A stretch of DNA of 15,434 nucleotides. Source: Trichomonas tenax. Taxonomy: Eukaryota > Parabasalia > Trichomonadida > Trichomonadidae. The stretch is taken from positions 1 through 15,434 of the forward strand of contig JALKBU010001175.1 of NCBI GenBank assembly GCA_023091735.1, given 5' to 3'. Under the pieces are notes generated by a model. The model made no database searches and had not been told where the DNA came from. It was given only the letters and a program-made list of their open reading frames with translations. Position 1 is the stretch's first letter, and every line of letters starts with the position of its first letter. This document shows positions 7,714-15,434 of this stretch, piece by piece. The translations under genes were made by a program, and so were the position numbers.

Positions 7714-8758
7714 TTAATATGATTCTGTCATCGCAACAAATGTCAAATAATATATTTTGTCGTTCTTAAAAATTGTTTGGCAATTTTGTGTTGAAGGAGG
7801 ACGAAATGCACGAGCTGGAATTCCTCCTCGAATATAGTTAGGAATCAATGATTCATTATAATGTATTAGGCTTACAAAATGATTAATGTGAGAAAATGCA
7901 TCAACTTCAATTTCACTGAGTGTATCAGGCAAATATAAGTATTTGAGTTTTGGAAGATCGTAAACAGACAGATAATTTATAGTTGTAACACCTTCTGGGA
8001 TAATTAAAACTTTAAGATTGTACAAATTTGATACATCGAATCGTTTCAATTGTGTGTATCTTGCAGATAGAATTATGCTATCAATACGTAGATTCATATG
8101 GAAAGGCCATAGCTCTGCTTATGTTACTGTATCTGGTACTTTGATTTCTCGAATTTTTGTAGTAGAAAAAGCACAGTTAGCAATGCATTGCAAATTTGGA
8201 TGGTATTGAATGCTATTTAGATAATATGAAACTGCAATTAATTTTGTATAGCCAGGAATGTAAATACATCCATTGTATAAAACAAAATTAGTACAATCTG
8301 GATCAACTACAAAATCAACTTGACAATCAATGAAATTGTTATTAATATAAGATTGAAGATTACAGTTGAAATGAAATGTATGAGTAAGCAGCAGACAAGA
8401 TCTAAAGCAGTTGTCCTGCAAAAAAAGGATGCTTGGTGGCAATTTAATGCTTGTTAGGTTTGTTTCGGCAAAACAAAATCGATAGATATATTTTAGTTTT
8501 GTGCAAACACTTAGGTCTATTGTAGTTAAATAAACGCATCTATAGAATGCATACTCACTAATATTTTCAATATTAGCAGAAAATGTTACACTCTTAAGTG
8601 TAGATTGTGAATTCTGAAATGCATATGAATCAATTTTAACACATGTGCTGTGAATAGCATAATTAATGCCGTTAGTTACACTAGATAATATTGTATGTTG
8701 AGCATCAGCCCATGTGGCCGATATCTCTTCCTTCAATAAAAATATTGAAAAGTGACAT
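7714..8758 (-). pseudogene. BspA-like leucine-rich-repeat protein pseudogene (copy 2 of 3)
   Basis: The gene reads right to left. An N-terminal part (8736-8119) ends at a TAA (8119-8121) and the same frame resumes at once to a stop at 7714. The sequence around the stop, VPDTVT-stop-AELWPFHMN, aligns without gap to copy 1 (MPDIVTKVSSWAIHMN), so the stop replaces one codon. Upstream, the only ATG (8758) is out of frame by one base. Compared with copy 3, four extra bases (AGAG) after GAAGGA near 8726-8730 explain that shift. The rest is a nearly complete LRR_5/BspA body: YAFYRCVYLTTIDLS, LTSIKLPPSI, FVVDPDCTNFVLYNGCIY, NLKVLIIPEGVTTI and a C-terminal YIRGGIPARAF block shared with copy 3. With two lesions and otherwise good conservation, it is a recent pseudogene. 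Confidence 0.8.
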
Positions 8759-9517
8759 AATAAGGTTAATTGTTAGTTTTTTCATAAAATATCAATTGAA
8801 ATGTGGCAGAACAGAAAGTTTTAAATTTAGGATTTATGATATTTTATGTAAAAACTTTCTTGTCAATTGCTTTGAGAATGTGTCGTGTTTCGTTGTTAAT
8901 AAAAGTACTTAACTTAAATTTCTAACCTTTTTGTTAGATATTTTTGTTGAATCGATTGCTTCTGCAACTGCCCAAAGAATGAATTTATTGATATTGGAGT
9001 AAATTGTACCATTAAAAATGCTTCGAGAATTCCAAGATTCCTATAATCTAAAAGAAATTATTATTCGAGAAAATGTTAAAGATAAAGTATTTTCTATTCA
9101 TTACCATCAATAATGATCACAAAATGTTATTGAGATTTGCCAATGAATCTTTGTTAAAGAAAACCAAGAAGGGGGACTTTTTTACAAAAATGCTGTACTA
9201 TAAAAACTTTGGATAATGAAAGTTGTTATAACTTTGATGAACTGGAAATTCCTCATGGTTGTGTTGTAGTTGCTTCTTGCTAAATCTTCAGGAGATTTAA
9301 TCTATACTCATCATATAATATATTGACTTTCATTCTCCAAATCTAAAATATATTTTACTCGACAAAAATTATATTTATCTAAAACGATGTGTTGAGAATG
9401 ACATAACTAACAATAGAAAATTTTTTCTTCTATGGATTAATTCGTGAAGATGTAATAATATTTATAATTTTAAACTTATCTCGAAAAGCTGTAATAATAA
9501 TTCTAAAGTTCAGAAAT
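8759..9517 (+). other. Spacer between BspA pseudogenes with a possible older LRR-gene relic
   Basis: No intact gene. On the plus strand several short stretches look LRR-like but lie in different frames separated by stops: MLREFQDSYNLKEIIIREN from 9019, FDELEIPHGCVVV near 9235-9275 (compare YEIPNACVII in copy 1), and SPNLKYILL near 9335-9360 (compare PKLKYLYLP in copy 2). This would be a decayed BspA-type copy in opposite orientation to its neighbours. The resemblance is short and could be chance in AT-rich DNA. Confidence 0.25.
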
Positions 9518-10544
9518 CTAAATAAGAATGGAAATAAACAGATATCTGTTCTTGTTTTTAAATATTGTTTGGAAATTATTGGTTATTTGTTCGCGAAAAA
9601 CGCGTGCAGGAATTCCTCCTCGAATATAGTCTGGAATCATGGATTTGTTGTAATAAATAACTCGTCGAAGATTGTCACGCCCGAAAAAGAATTGCTTTGA
9701 ATATTAGTGAGAGAATATGGTAAAGAAATGTACTTTAGTTTTGGATTGGAATATATAGCATTTGCGTAAATCGTTGTTACATTTTCTGGAATAATTAAAA
9801 CTTCGAGGTTATCATTTTGAATAACATCACCAAAATTGATTACTGAATAGCCAGCTGGCAATGTAACAACTTCAATATTTGCATTCATGTGGACTAGATA
9901 TGCTCCAAAATTAACCACTGTGACTGGAATTTTAATTTCTCGGACTTTGGTTGTAGAAAAAGCACAATTTTCAATAGTTCTGAGACTTGGATGATAATTA
10001 ATTTTATTGAGAGAATATGAGACTGCGTACAATACTGCAAAATTTACCGAATATACACATCCTTCATATAAAGCATATTTAGTGCAATCTGTTTCAACTA
10101 CGAAAACAACTTTACACGCAATAAAATTGGAATTGACATAAAACGTGAGATTTCCATTTAAATGAAACGTGTGAACAAAATTATTGCATGAACGGAAACA
10201 ATTGTGTTCCATATATACTATACTTGGTGGCAATTTAATACTTTCAAGTCATCTGCAAAACAATACGGTTTAAAATATTGTAATTTACTGCACAAACTTA
10301 AATCAATAGAAGTAAAATATTTGCAATGAGAAAACGCATTATCGCTGATATTGACAAGATTTGTCGAAAATGTTACACTTTTAAGTGAACTCCTTGAATA
10401 TAGAAAAGAAAACTTTCTAATGACAATGCATGTATTCGGAATATCATAACTAACAGCACCTGCGACACTTGATAGTATTGTTTTATATGCATCAGCTCAT
10501 ATGGCTGAAATTCCTTCTCCACATTAAAATATTTTACGCGTCAT
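9518..10544 (-). pseudogene. BspA-like leucine-rich-repeat protein pseudogene (copy 3 of 3)
   Basis: This is a full-length relic read right to left from an ATG at 10544. Lesions seen by comparing with copies 1 and 2: TAA at codon 7 (10524-10526); TGA at codon 16 (10497-10499) where copy 2 has TGG; a 4-nt deletion at about 10245-10255 in the block that reads FAETxxxSIKLPPS elsewhere; and a 1-nt loss at about 9669-9674. After that point the frame resumes with YNKSMIPDYIRGGIPARVF and runs to a TAG at 9518-9520. Between lesions the LRR_5/BspA repeats are clear (LEVLIIPENVTTI, PKLKYISLPYSL, AFSTTKVREIKIP), as is the family block FVVETDCTKYALYEGCVY. Copies 2 and 3 share more motifs with each other (NCFRSC, IPAR, TIFKN) than with copy 1, suggesting a local duplication before both decayed. 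It cannot make a full protein. Confidence 0.82.
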
Positions 10545-10647
10545 AATTTCAATTTTACACGTCATACTGTCAACGATGTTATTACATGTCATACAATGTA
10601 TTTTACGTGTCACACTGTCAAAAATATGATTACATGTCATAAAATAT
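10531..10647. repeat. 48-bp tandem repeat carrying five ACRYGTCA cores
   Basis: Two adjacent 48-bp units (10552-10599 and 10600-10647) differ at 9 of 48 positions by my hand count, and a partial unit precedes them from 10531. The core ACRYGTCA stands at 10536, 10557, 10584, 10605 and 10632, so the spacings are 21, 27, 21 and 27 bp. The array lies directly upstream of copy 3 and its first core overlaps that copy's ATG. The same core occurs singly or paired at 2686, 7381 and 7418. A protein-binding array is possible; function is unknown. Confidence 0.7.
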
Positions 10648-10659
10648 TTTCATCACACA

Positions 10660-11380
10660 AGAAGTTTATAATTATGACATTTTATATATATTTATTGTCA
10701 AACTTATATTTTCTATATATATTTCATTAAGCAACATAAATGCATCATTCCAGTTATAATCCAACCCTAGAAAATGCTACAAATCATTTATAATATCACA
10801 ATATAAAATTATATTTATTTCATTTTTAATCTGAACTTCTGTAATTTCGCGTAGTGCCATGGAAAGTACAAGCCATTATCTTGCTAATGTTTTTTTATTC
10901 GTTAGCTGCTATTTAATTTAAGCAAATAATTAAATTCTGAAACTGAACAACTTAGTATAAATGGCATATACACTGTACATATGTGCACTTAGTAAACTTA
11001 ATCAAATCCGAAAATTATAAAGCATAAAAGTTTGAATATTTCCAAAAGTGGAGTTATTGATGTAATATTTTCCGAGAACACAAGCCATAATGAGCTGATA
11101 CTGTGTGAGTAGAATTGGTTGTATATCACGAGTCGAAATATTTATCCAAATTTTAATACGCGCTATTTCGTAAAATTGATGTGATACATCTGTGCAATTC
11201 AGATGTAATAGTCAGTAATTGCTTGTTTCATAACAATACATTTTAAACGTGCATTAATGGAGGCTTTTCATCAATTGTGTGATATACTGTTATGCTACAG
11301 ATACTTTACATTTGGATACCTCACTTTATGGATCGATATTTTCACTTTTCGATATTGCGTAAATTATTCATCAAATACTT
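10660..11380. other. Gene-free AT-rich region
   Basis: All six frames are short and broken, with no family signature. The stretch 10670-10740 is a run of TATA/TTTA words. I see no RNA gene. Confidence 0.5.
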
Positions 11381-11381
11381 T

Positions 11382-11540
11382 TGGCAATAAATACACCCAC
11401 TGATGTGTCCATCAGTGGCTTATTTCAGCTAGTCCAAGCATTTCAAATTTTATCATTGCCACAGGTCTCGAGACAAGATAAAATATGAGAAGACGTTAAA
11501 AATCGGGGTCGACATAAACCTTTCAAAATTGAATGGTTTA
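11382..11540. other. Cluster of perfect inverted repeats; candidate structured RNA locus
   Basis: Four elements sit close together. TGGCAAT (11382-11388) pairs with ATTGCCA (11455-11461), enclosing a perfect 9-bp hairpin CCACTGATG-tgtc-CATCAGTGG (11397-11418). Then comes a palindrome GTCTCGAGAC (11465-11474), and then a hairpin TAAACC/GGTTTA with an inner TTCA/TGAA stem (11515-11540). G+C is visibly higher from about 11455 to 11585 than on either side. No coding frame covers it. It may be an RNA gene, or a 3'-flank element of the propeller gene, whose coding region ends at 11710. I could not match it to tRNA, rRNA or a spliceosomal RNA. Confidence 0.35.
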
Positions 11541-11686
11541 CAGTGGGGACACTCTGAGACGCCGTGGCAAATCAACACCTACGTGATTGCTTCACAAGAG
11601 TATTCTTTATAAAATTCTTCTCTATTTTTTATACTCTAAAGAATAACTTCATTCAACATTCATATTGACACTCTATAAATTATATC

Positions 11687-11709
11687 TTTAAACAAACAAA
11701 AATAAAATA
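11687..11709 (-). terminator. Polyadenylation-type TAAA downstream of the propeller gene
   Basis: On the minus strand the gene ends in TGA (11710-11712), so its stop cannot form TAAA. A TAAA follows about 20 nt later (11687-11690) within a T-rich stretch. Confidence 0.35.
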
Positions 11710-13239
11710 TCAAATTCCTGTTGGAACGAAGAGGTTTTCTCTCTCGGATGTCATGACTCTGAAGCCATTCTCTTGCTTCAACAGAACAGTGTTATATGAA
11801 GTATCTAAGTCAACTGTTTCAGAAACACCGCAAGAATATGATTCGATTACTGGATTCGTCAACATTGGGTTCAGAACTGTAAACTTTCCGATTTGTGAAA
11901 TAACGGCAATGTTGTCTCCGTTTCTCATCCACTTGGCTCTGAACTTCACCGGCATTCCGTACTCCGCAACCATTATCGGGCGAACCATCCTTTGGTCGTA
12001 GACAGTGATTCCCTTCGCTGTTGAGAGACAAAGCAATTGACCGCTTTCGTTGAACGAGAAATCGAATGCTTCGTTCTGGTTAATGAAGAACTGACCTTCC
12101 TTCATTCTCGCATCATTGCCACTGAATCCAGAAGTGGAAATGGTTCCAACAAATTTTTGCTGCGGAACATATTTCAAGCAAGAAATCGATTCTTGAGCGC
12201 TCCATTCACGAGAAAGACGTCCATCGAGATAGTGCTTAACGGATATATCCGGTCCCTCTGTGACAATGTAAACGTTATGATTGTAAACATCGAATAATTT
12301 GATATTTCCAATAATGATGTTTTTCAGGCCATTCATTGATCCATATGATAAAACAGATGATGAAAGATCACAAGCAGCGAATGTTGACTGCGCTCCATTC
12401 GATGCAACTAATTTCGAAATTTGAAGTGTTGTTTGGATCGGATTTGATATCTTATCTACATTCTTCGAGCAATAGATAACACCGGAGCGCTTGGAAAAAA
12501 GGAATCCACCGGTTTTAATCGGCTGCACGAAAGTAATATCTTTCTCATCGTATATAGAGTAATTTCCTGTCTTTATATCGAAAATTCCAAAGTTTTGCTG
12601 ATTATTTAAGAACAACTGATCATCATTCAAAAGGCCATTCATATTTTCACTTGTGTTGATGAAATATTCTGTCATTTTGTAGTCCGGAATTCCATCAATA
12701 GTATCTGGTTGATATCGACGAGAGACAATAACGTTTAATGGATCATTATCAATTAATTGTTGAGCGTAATCGGAGTATATTCTTGCAATATCAAAAGCAT
12801 TACGGCCAGGTATTGTTCGTGCTACTTGTCTTAAAACGTAATTTCGAAATTCTGGCGTAATATCGCCATTTGATTGGATTTGTTTATTGTAAATTCTCTG
12901 TATTTTGTCGATAATTGTGTTTAATTCTTCCTTTGATGGAGGACAATGGAGAAGAAAAGGTCCTGGACCGTAAAATGCGAGATTTAGAAAACGAGATGAC
13001 TGCAAATAACGGCGTGTGGAGAGTGGAAGGTACGGCATGTGAAACTTTGAGTTCGTTGGGAACGAAATATCATAAAATCTATAGCGAGAAAGTTCGAAAT
13101 GCGATGACCAAATTCTTGTGTTGACGCTTTCGAGGTTTCTCTGTAACCACATTGTTGTCCTGAAACCTCCCAATCCGGGAATCATTAGCTGTCGTTTGTC
13201 TTGTAGTTGAACAGGCTGATTATCTTCTTTTGTCGACAT
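11710..13239 (-). CDS. Conserved-looking protein with probable WD40-like beta-propeller
   Basis: An intact 509-residue protein that I do not recognise by name. Residues 1-100 are basic and rich in aromatic residues and arginine, without repeats (SRYRFYDISF, STRRYLQSSRF). Residues about 103-165 form a charged helical segment. From about 205 to 500 the sequence alternates short strands and turns in a propeller-like way. Blade-like units include FGIFDIKTGNYSIYDEKDI, ISCLKYVPQQKFVGTIS, FDFSFNESGQLLCLSTAKGI ending in TVYDQR, and FRAKWMRNGDNIAVISQIGK followed by FTVLNP. The VYDQR ending resembles the WD-repeat terminus. There is no signal peptide, membrane helix or catalytic motif, so a scaffold in an intracellular complex is the likely class. 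G+C and codon use resemble the other intact genes. It is divergent from the ankyrin gene at 13529; the 289-bp space between them holds both promoters. The gene is real; the fold is probable and the function unknown. Confidence 0.8.
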   Translation of the reverse strand: MSTKEDNQPVQLQDKRQLMIPGLGGFRTTMWLQRNLESVNTRIWSSHFELSRYRFYDISFPTNSKFHMPYLPLSTRRYLQSSRFLNLAFYGPGPFLLHCPPSKEELNTIIDKIQRIYNKQIQSNGDITPEFRNYVLRQVARTIPGRNAFDIARIYSDYAQQLIDNDPLNVIVSRRYQPDTIDGIPDYKMTEYFINTSENMNGLLNDDQLFLNNQQNFGIFDIKTGNYSIYDEKDITFVQPIKTGGFLFSKRSGVIYCSKNVDKISNPIQTTLQISKLVASNGAQSTFAACDLSSSVLSYGSMNGLKNIIIGNIKLFDVYNHNVYIVTEGPDISVKHYLDGRLSREWSAQESISCLKYVPQQKFVGTISTSGFSGNDARMKEGQFFINQNEAFDFSFNESGQLLCLSTAKGITVYDQRMVRPIMVAEYGMPVKFRAKWMRNGDNIAVISQIGKFTVLNPMLTNPVIESYSCGVSETVDLDTSYNTVLLKQENGFRVMTSERENLFVPTGI

Positions 13240-13251
13240 TTATAATAATGA
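13240..13251 (-). promoter_or_regulatory. Inr of the propeller-protein gene
   Basis: TCATTAT on the minus strand starts at 13251, with +1 at 13249 and a 10-nt leader. It matches TCA(+1)Y(T/A) and supports the ATG at 13239. Confidence 0.55.
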
Positions 13252-13528
13252 TTTTAAACAAGCAAAAATCAAACTCATCATGAGTAAAAACAATAAAGTA
13301 TTTAAACAATGGACGGATTTATTCACTATAAAACAAATAATCAAAAATCTTATCTATAAAAAACTAAATTAACAGAATTTTATTATTACACTATTTTAAC
13401 TCAGCATATGTAGATATCATTATATGATTGCCAGCTAATTTTAAGAATATTATTAAAAATGAGTAGAGCTTGATTTGAACTTTGTTCCGATATGAAAAAA
13501 TTTACACGAATGAGAAATAAAAGTGACA

Positions 13529-14326
13529 ATGGGAAGCTGGTTTTCAATAAATCGAGAGAATCAGCTTGATGACATGGACTATGAGTTAATGCAAAAGAAC
13601 CAAAACAATGAGAAAAGCTCAGACATTAACTATTCCAGAATGGATTCAGAAAATATCGATTGTGGTGAAAATCGGATTGAAGCTGAGACAGATCAAGCAT
13701 CACTATATGAGGAAACGAAGGAAGAAGATCCAGAATTGATAGAGAAAAGAAGGACTTTCTGTGAAACAAATAAAGAATTAATCGAAAATAACTTAAATAT
13801 TCAAGCATTAGTCGCGATTAAACAAGAGCAATCGAACCATATGGACATATTCCATGTAATTCGAAGGATAAATAGAGAAAATGATGAAGTAGCATTAAAT
13901 TTCGCAATCTTAGAAGGTTATTCTGATGTTTGCGATGAAGACAGAAACAACATAATTCTTGAAGCAGCATACAGAGGAGATGTTAATCTTGTCGAAAAAC
14001 TGTACAAACACGGTGTTAACATTCACAGCAGGAACAAACAAGGAGCAACAATTCTCCACAAGTTTTGCGTGTGTGGAAATATTGAAGGAGTGAAATACGC
14101 ATTAGAATTCATTGATGTTAATACTGTAACGAACAGAATGGACACTCCTCTGCATTATGCTGCCTTTGCTAACAGAGGGGAAGTCTGCAAAGTTCTTTTG
14201 AACACTCCGGGCATCGAAAAGAACATCAAAAATAAGTGGGGAAATACACCGCTTAGAGACGCCCTCAGCAAGCACGCTCACGATGCTATGGAAGTTCTAT
14301 CTGACGCCGGTTGTTTGTATGAATAA
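13529..14326 (+). CDS. Ankyrin-repeat protein with predicted N-myristoylation signal
   Basis: A 265-residue protein from the ATG at 13529. The frame is open slightly further (a GTG at 13523) but no other ATG precedes it. The N-terminus MGSWFS fits the myristoylation pattern M-G-x-x-x-S/T, so the protein may be lipid-anchored to a membrane. Residues about 10-75 are acidic and polar, probably disordered. Residues about 75-135 are helical. About 137-265 hold ankyrin repeats: NNIILEAAYRGDVNLVEKLY, GATILHKFCVCGNIEGVKYA, DTPLHYAAFANRGEVCKVLL, and GNTPLRDALSKHAHDAMEVL with a short cap. I see no clear TCA initiator near the start, unlike the other intact genes. The binding partner is unknown. Ankyrin identity is secure; membrane attachment is a prediction. 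Confidence 0.88.
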   Translation: MGSWFSINRENQLDDMDYELMQKNQNNEKSSDINYSRMDSENIDCGENRIEAETDQASLYEETKEEDPELIEKRRTFCETNKELIENNLNIQALVAIKQEQSNHMDIFHVIRRINRENDEVALNFAILEGYSDVCDEDRNNIILEAAYRGDVNLVEKLYKHGVNIHSRNKQGATILHKFCVCGNIEGVKYALEFIDVNTVTNRMDTPLHYAAFANRGEVCKVLLNTPGIEKNIKNKWGNTPLRDALSKHAHDAMEVLSDAGCLYE

Positions 14327-14829
14327 TATTATTGTTAAGGCTCCAGTTCCAAGTACTCAAATTTTAAGCTTCACTCTTCTACTCTAAAAGTCCAATCAAA
14401 AGACTTTAAAGTATATCTATATGTATACATACCAACTATATTTTTTATCACTGTTGTATGCACTTTCAGCGAGCGCCTGGATAGTGATAACTATAAATTG
14501 ATGTTTTTTAAAATTTTCATTTTTACCGAGAAAATATCATTAACCTGCAATTTGCTCTCTGTCACATTATAGTATATAGGGCATATATAATATATATACT
14601 AATATTATTGGACTCTGCTTTGTGAATATTAAGTTATAAGAAGCAGAATGTTCAATTTTGAAAAATTAATATCTCGTTCAATATTGAATATGATTTCTTG
14701 TAACTAATATGGCGAAGAACCACCATGATTTCCTTTATATTTATTAGATAAAAGTATTGTGTTATAAATAAAATAACAAAATTTAGTTACGAGATCAATG
14801 TTTGAAAAATTCACAACGGCAAAAACAAT
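14327..14829. other. Gene-free AT-rich flank
   Basis: Downstream of the ankyrin gene; a TAAA-containing stretch near 14360 could be its polyadenylation signal. The stretch 14570-14605 is a TATA-rich near-palindrome. No gene is visible. Confidence 0.4.
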
Positions 14830-15240
14830 TATCCCCAGTCTACTTCTGTCACGTTCTGCAGAGACAGGTACAGAATCACCCTATATGGTTCACATATTCC
14901 AGAAAAATTTTTATAACAAGATATAAAATCAGTTATACCACCGTGAAAGGTGAAAATTCAACCAGAGTTATCTCGATATATAAAAAGAAGGTACAAAAAT
15001 CCCAGTAGTAGTAATACTGGCTCATAATGTACTACAACTTGCTCGTTGAGATTCTATCCGGATCCAAATTTCTTGATGGAATGTATTCAATTTTGGAAAT
15101 ATGGTGCTATAAAAGTGAGCTTCCCAGAAATTTTTTATCCTCAGTCCACTTCTGTTATATTCTAGAGAAAATTCTATAGATTGCTCCTATGCCAGTGGTT
15201 TTGCCCAGAAAAATTTTATAGCAAGTTATAAAACGATTTA
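14830..15240. repeat. Diverged direct repeat (two units about 306 bp apart)
   Basis: Unit 1 (14830-14936) and unit 2 (15136-15240) share, in order, TATCC(C/T)CAGTC(T/C)ACTTCTGT, then a variable middle, then CCAGAAAAATTTTTATA-type sequence, then (A)GTTATA/TATAAAA words. A third partial CCAGAAATTTTTTAT lies at 15124-15138. Translated in one frame both units give similar peptides (LSPVYFCHVLQRQ and LSSVHFCYILEKI), but unit 2 is soon stopped. The repeat may be an old duplication or a fragment of a dispersed repeat. Confidence 0.5.
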
Positions 15241-15434
15241 GACTGCATTTTTCATGATTTCGAAAAAGTGACATTGTTACTAAAGTTCAATGGCAAAAGC
15301 CATTGATTTGTTTCTACAAGTAATATTCAATGCATATTTCCGAACCGGCTCTATTAGTTTTTGAATCCATATGTTTTATCTTATGAATTCATGCATACGA
15401 CAAAATATGAGCAAGAAAATGAAAATCATGAGCT
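15241..15434. other. Window end without visible gene
   Basis: AT-rich with short broken frames; no signature of a gene entering from the right edge. Confidence 0.4.

Noticed and set aside
9398..9412. ACTAACAATAG, partly like the trichomonad intron 3' motif ACTAACACACAG
   Set aside because: It departs from the consensus and has no matching GTAYGT 5' site or coding frames to join.
11515..11540. Hairpin containing CCTTTC, reminiscent of U5 snRNA loop I
   Set aside because: The rest of U5, including the loop context and a convincing Sm site at the right distance, is not evident; kept only as part of an unassigned structured locus.
11753..13124. Several plus- and minus-strand frames of 69-86 codons overlapping the propeller gene
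   Set aside because: They are shadows of the 509-codon minus-strand gene.
1..15434. CRISPR arrays, bacterial-type operons, integrated viral or large DNA-transposon genes
   Set aside because: No regularly spaced direct repeats with unique spacers, no polycistronic spacing, and no integrase, polymerase, capsid or transposase signature in any frame.
1..15434. tRNA or rRNA genes
   Set aside because: No A/B box pair with cloverleaf and no rRNA-like block was recognised by eye; a covariance scan would be needed to exclude small RNAs fully.

Overview
The window looks like nuclear DNA of a parabasalid protist, most likely Trichomonas vaginalis or a close relative. It is AT-rich and its genes have no introns. 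The families present are expanded in trichomonads: BspA-like leucine-rich-repeat (LRR) proteins and ankyrin proteins. Start codons lie 8-14 nt downstream of an initiator-like TCA(+1) motif, and several stop codons overlap a TAAA tetranucleotide, as expected for trichomonad polyadenylation signals. This assignment is an inference from style and gene families; no database was searched.

Layout, left to right. A BspA-like LRR gene with a broken 5' end (+, to 1105). An intact ankyrin-repeat gene (+, 1345-2358). A heavily mutated importin-beta/karyopherin pseudogene (+, about 2715-4954), converging on an intact class I sirtuin (-, 4994-5947). A small predicted type I membrane protein with an IPT/TIG-like domain (-, 6388-7119). 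Two more BspA-like pseudogenes on the minus strand (7714-8758 and 9518-10544), with a possible older LRR relic between them on the plus strand. About 1 kb without a gene that holds a cluster of perfect inverted repeats (11382-11540). A probable beta-propeller protein of unknown function (-, 11710-13239). A second ankyrin gene whose N-terminus fits an N-myristoylation signal (+, 13529-14326). A gene-poor right end with a diverged direct repeat.

Five genes look intact: two ankyrin proteins, the sirtuin, the TIG-like membrane protein and the propeller protein. Nothing shows that they share a pathway, and each seems to have its own short promoter. Four loci are decayed: three BspA paralogues, each with different lesions, and the importin-beta copy. 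The window reads as a paralogue graveyard interleaved with live single-gene units.

The most interesting unexplained signals are an 8-base core, ACRYGTCA, present five times with alternating 21/27-bp spacing and again beside two other loci; a shared ATGTAAAG-Inr arrangement in front of two genes; and the inverted-repeat cluster near 11.4-11.5 kb.
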